Assembly: GCA_965153355.1 (NCBI GenBank)
Contig: OZ231128.1
Location: 11,408,001 to 11,472,000 of the forward strand
Origin: Flaccisagitta enflata
Taxonomy: Eukaryota > Chaetognatha > Sagittoidea > Aphragmophora
Length of the DNA stretch: 64,000 nt
Direction: 5' to 3'
The first letter of the stretch is position 1; each line of letters starts with the position of its first letter. The translations under genes and the position numbers were made by a program. This document shows, piece after piece, positions 61,919 through 64,000 of the stretch. The notes beneath the pieces were generated by a model that was not told the origin of the DNA, ran no database searches, and saw only the letters and a list, made by a program, of their open reading frames with translations.

Positions 61919-62017
61919 CTAACAACGGCGAATTTCCAAGATCTGCGGGCGTAGACCAGGACATGGTGCACGATTGACTCGTCACATCGCGAATGTTGAC
62001 AGGACCACGTGGAGCGC
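61919..62017 (-). CDS. Fn3 domain 1, first part, with a one-base frame break
   Basis: 99 bp bounded by GTTCCCAG|CGCTCC and GTTGTTAG|GTACGG. The first part reads APRGPVNIRDVT (Fn3 strand A-B). The later part, one frame over, reads SCTMSWSTPADLGNSPLLG, with the core Trp and the LLGYNIEAR continuation into the next exon. With 98 bp the two would join and all phases would agree. The shift lies between about 61965 and 61990 (the CTCCGTC region). Either a sequence/assembly insertion or a true mutation. Confidence 0.78.
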
Positions 62018-62775
62018 TGGGAACAACTTTAATCGCCATATGGGGGTCGGTTGAAAGGCAGTTCTCATGTTATTAAAGCACATCTCTACTTTTAGAACTC
62101 TAGCTTCCCCATACATAATCTTACCCGCCCCTAACCCATAAGCAAGCCCCAGCCCTAACCCTGAGCCGATTCCCTACCCCATCTATAACCTTAACCCCGC
62201 CCCTAACCCTAGCACATGAAAACAAAAAAACGCGAAGCGTCAATCAAGAATATCTTGGATTTATTGATAAAGAAATTGATTGTTACCTATACCACGGACT
62301 ATAACTCTTCATAAGTGTTCTATGTAATGTGTAACATTACACAAGGACAGGGGTCACAAATAATAAAGCTTCACTAGCTGCAGTCGTAGTTTATCTTTTG
62401 GACCAGAATGCATCCCCATTTACGGTCCTGTGTAATCATGGCCTGGACTAGTAAATTGCTGTAACTGAGAGTGGGTTTGCAATATTGCAGTGAAATCGTT
62501 GATTGATGCCTCATTTAAATGTTGTCTACATAGTTGTCTTTGCATCTTTTAATCTGTACCTGTGATACAACCAAGACTATCAAAAAAATGGAGCTAGATT
62601 CCCAGCACGCAACTCTACAATCAAAAGTTTCTCGAATCAATAGAATAAAAAAATCTGAGACCAGTGAAAAGCTCTTTATTTGTCTCTAATATGGTATTTC
62701 TAGCTCTATTTGTTTTAATCTGAAATAAAGTCAGCCATCCCATATCGTTAATCTACCATCTTATGTACAGTGGCC
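62018..62775. other. No exon recognised; degenerate CCCTAACC stretch at 62100-62215
   Basis: The upstream exon of the Fn3 gene (which must end in phase 2) is not visible here and probably lies beyond the window. Confidence 0.45.
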
Positions 62776-63330
62776 TGGAAGAGGACAGTCCTGTAGGGGG
62801 CTTTTGTCTGTTTGCCATTTTGTTCACTGCCATTGCCATTCATTCATCTATCAAGCCAAATCGGCTCTCCCAGGCCTCAAAACAGCCCTCTCAGGCCTCA
62901 AATAAGCCCTCTCAGATCGTTAAGGTATCAGAACCTTTGAATTCTATAGGTCTGCTTCAGGGCCCTCCCACACCCAGGTATTAAATTGGCACTTCCAAAC
63001 CATAAATCAGCATTCTTCAACCTGATATTAACTCTCTAAGATATAATAAACCCTTTCAGACCTCAGATCTATCCTTTTCGGAGATTGCATCATTCTTCTC
63101 AGACCACAAATTACCCTGTTAGATCTCTAATCGGCCCTCTCAGCTTTCAAATTTACACTATCATCCCTTAAATCAGCATGTGCCTTGATTTAGCCATCTG
63201 TCCTCAAATCGACTGTCTCAGACTTAAAGCTCTTTTCCTCTTCAGGGCTTTATCACTCATCAGGGTCAATTTCATCAAAATTCCCCGTGCTCTACAGGAC
63301 ATTTTACCCCTTGGAGCCACCAACCTTCTT
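62776..63330 (+). mobile_element. Diverged family E element
   Basis: GACAGTCCTGTAGGGGGCTT at the left and CCGTGCTCTACAGGACATTT at the right are remnants of the inverted arms. CCCTCTCAGGCCTCAAAT-type units lie between. Confidence 0.55.
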
Positions 63331-63337
63331 CCTTTTT

Positions 63338-63790
63338 GGGCAGCGCCCTCAAAGGGGACGAAGTCCTATAGAACTCAGGGGACGTTTGTTTGTTAGTCCC
63401 TCCATTCGTACCCCCCATCAGGCATCTCAAACCTGAAATCTGCTCTCTCAGGCCTGAAATCCACCCTCTCAGATCTAAGATGCGCCCTCTCAGGCCTGAA
63501 ATCTGGTCTCTTTGCCCTAATATTTTTCCGCCCAGGCCTCAAATCTAACCTTTCAGGTTTGAAATCTGTCCTCCCAGGCCCTCTAAGGCTTCAAATCAGT
63601 GCTCTTAGACCTCAAATCTGGCTTCTCAAGCCTATAATCAGCCCTCAGGCCTAAAGTCTGCCTTCTAAGGCTAAGGCTGGAAGGACGGACGGATGGACAG
63701 ACTAACGAACGAAAGTCCCCCTAAGTTCTACAGGACTTTGTACCCTTCAGGGCCGCTGCCCTGCCACATATTGCCCTTGGGCAACTGGTT
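63338..63790 (+). mobile_element. Family E element
   Basis: TTTTT, then GGGCAGCGCCCTCAAAGG, GACGAAGTCCTATAGAACTC, diverged CTCTCAGGCCTGAAATC units and the inverted arm CTACAGGACTTTGTACCC. It ends CCGCTGCCCTGCCACATATT, with stem-loop TGCCCTTGGGCA, then ACTGGTT. Confidence 0.8.
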
Positions 63791-64000
63791 CTACAATCAC
63801 ACTAAGACGGGCATTCAATATCGCTTCACTTTAACACATAGATTTGTTCTGTCCTTTTGCGTGCGCTCTTGGGGAGCTTATCTGTATACTCTTGCCTGCA
63901 GACCTTAAAATTATGAAGAAGCGGGAAGCGCCGCATCTTGGAAAGCAGGGAAGCTTGTTGGAAAATTTTGAGAGAAGAGAGGTAGAATTGCTAGAAATGC

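Overview
This is animal nuclear DNA, not prokaryotic. It holds short spliced exons separated by kilobase introns, canonical GT-AG junctions, fibronectin type III (Fn3) domains of the giant muscle-protein kind, an intron-poor acidic/polyglutamine membrane-protein gene, and a very heavy load of microsatellites and small non-autonomous transposons. I cannot name the phylum; 'bilaterian invertebrate' is the most I would defend. There are no operons, rRNA, tRNA or CRISPR arrays. Most open frames longer than 60 codons are translations of simple repeats and are left out.

Layout. Bases 1-26,400 are almost entirely repeats and nested transposons, with no gene I can support. Bases 27,116-30,375 on the plus strand carry one gene drawn as two overlapping frames: an N-terminal part with a single transmembrane segment, and an 833-codon acidic, glutamine-rich part one frame back. 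They are probably one protein split by a small indel, though other explanations are open. Bases 30,400-40,500 are again intergenic, with foldback elements, MITEs and Helitron2/helentron-like insertions. From 62,017 down to 41,467 (possibly 40,580) the minus strand carries at least twelve exons of one gene encoding five consecutive Fn3 domains. Their splice phases chain together perfectly across 20.5 kb. Both ends run out of view, except that a possible last exon lies at 40.58 kb. Bases 62,018-64,000 are repeats.

The repeat landscape is the most informative part. (1) Five related families of short elements (called A-E here) share a T-rich 5' flank, a subterminal inverted repeat, an internal CCGT microsatellite or 18-bp minisatellite, and a 3' hairpin followed by a short tail, typically TTGTT. 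One copy interrupts the arm of an inverted repeat, so the other arm gives the exact empty site: insertion between T and T with no target duplication. This is the signature of Helitron2/helentron-derived elements. (2) A 513-527 bp foldback element occurs three times with three different perfect 4-bp target duplications, and its core is shared with two foldbacks that have unrelated termini. (3) hAT-like, Tc1/mariner-like and 9-bp-duplication elements are nested in each other with clear target duplications. (4) Two introns of the Fn3 gene contain tandem arrays copied from, or abutting, the exon/5'-splice-site junction. One is an 86-bp unit repeated 12 times in exact register, interrupted by a 495-bp transposon.

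Two frame breaks in otherwise convincing coding sequence (at about 61,980 and 27,875) suggest residual assembly indels or degraded alleles and should be settled with RNA or accurate reads. Nothing here is a complete new biochemical system. The strongest candidates for new biology are the splice-donor-derived arrays, the hybrid helentron-like families with covarying 3' hairpins, and the foldback families sharing one core.
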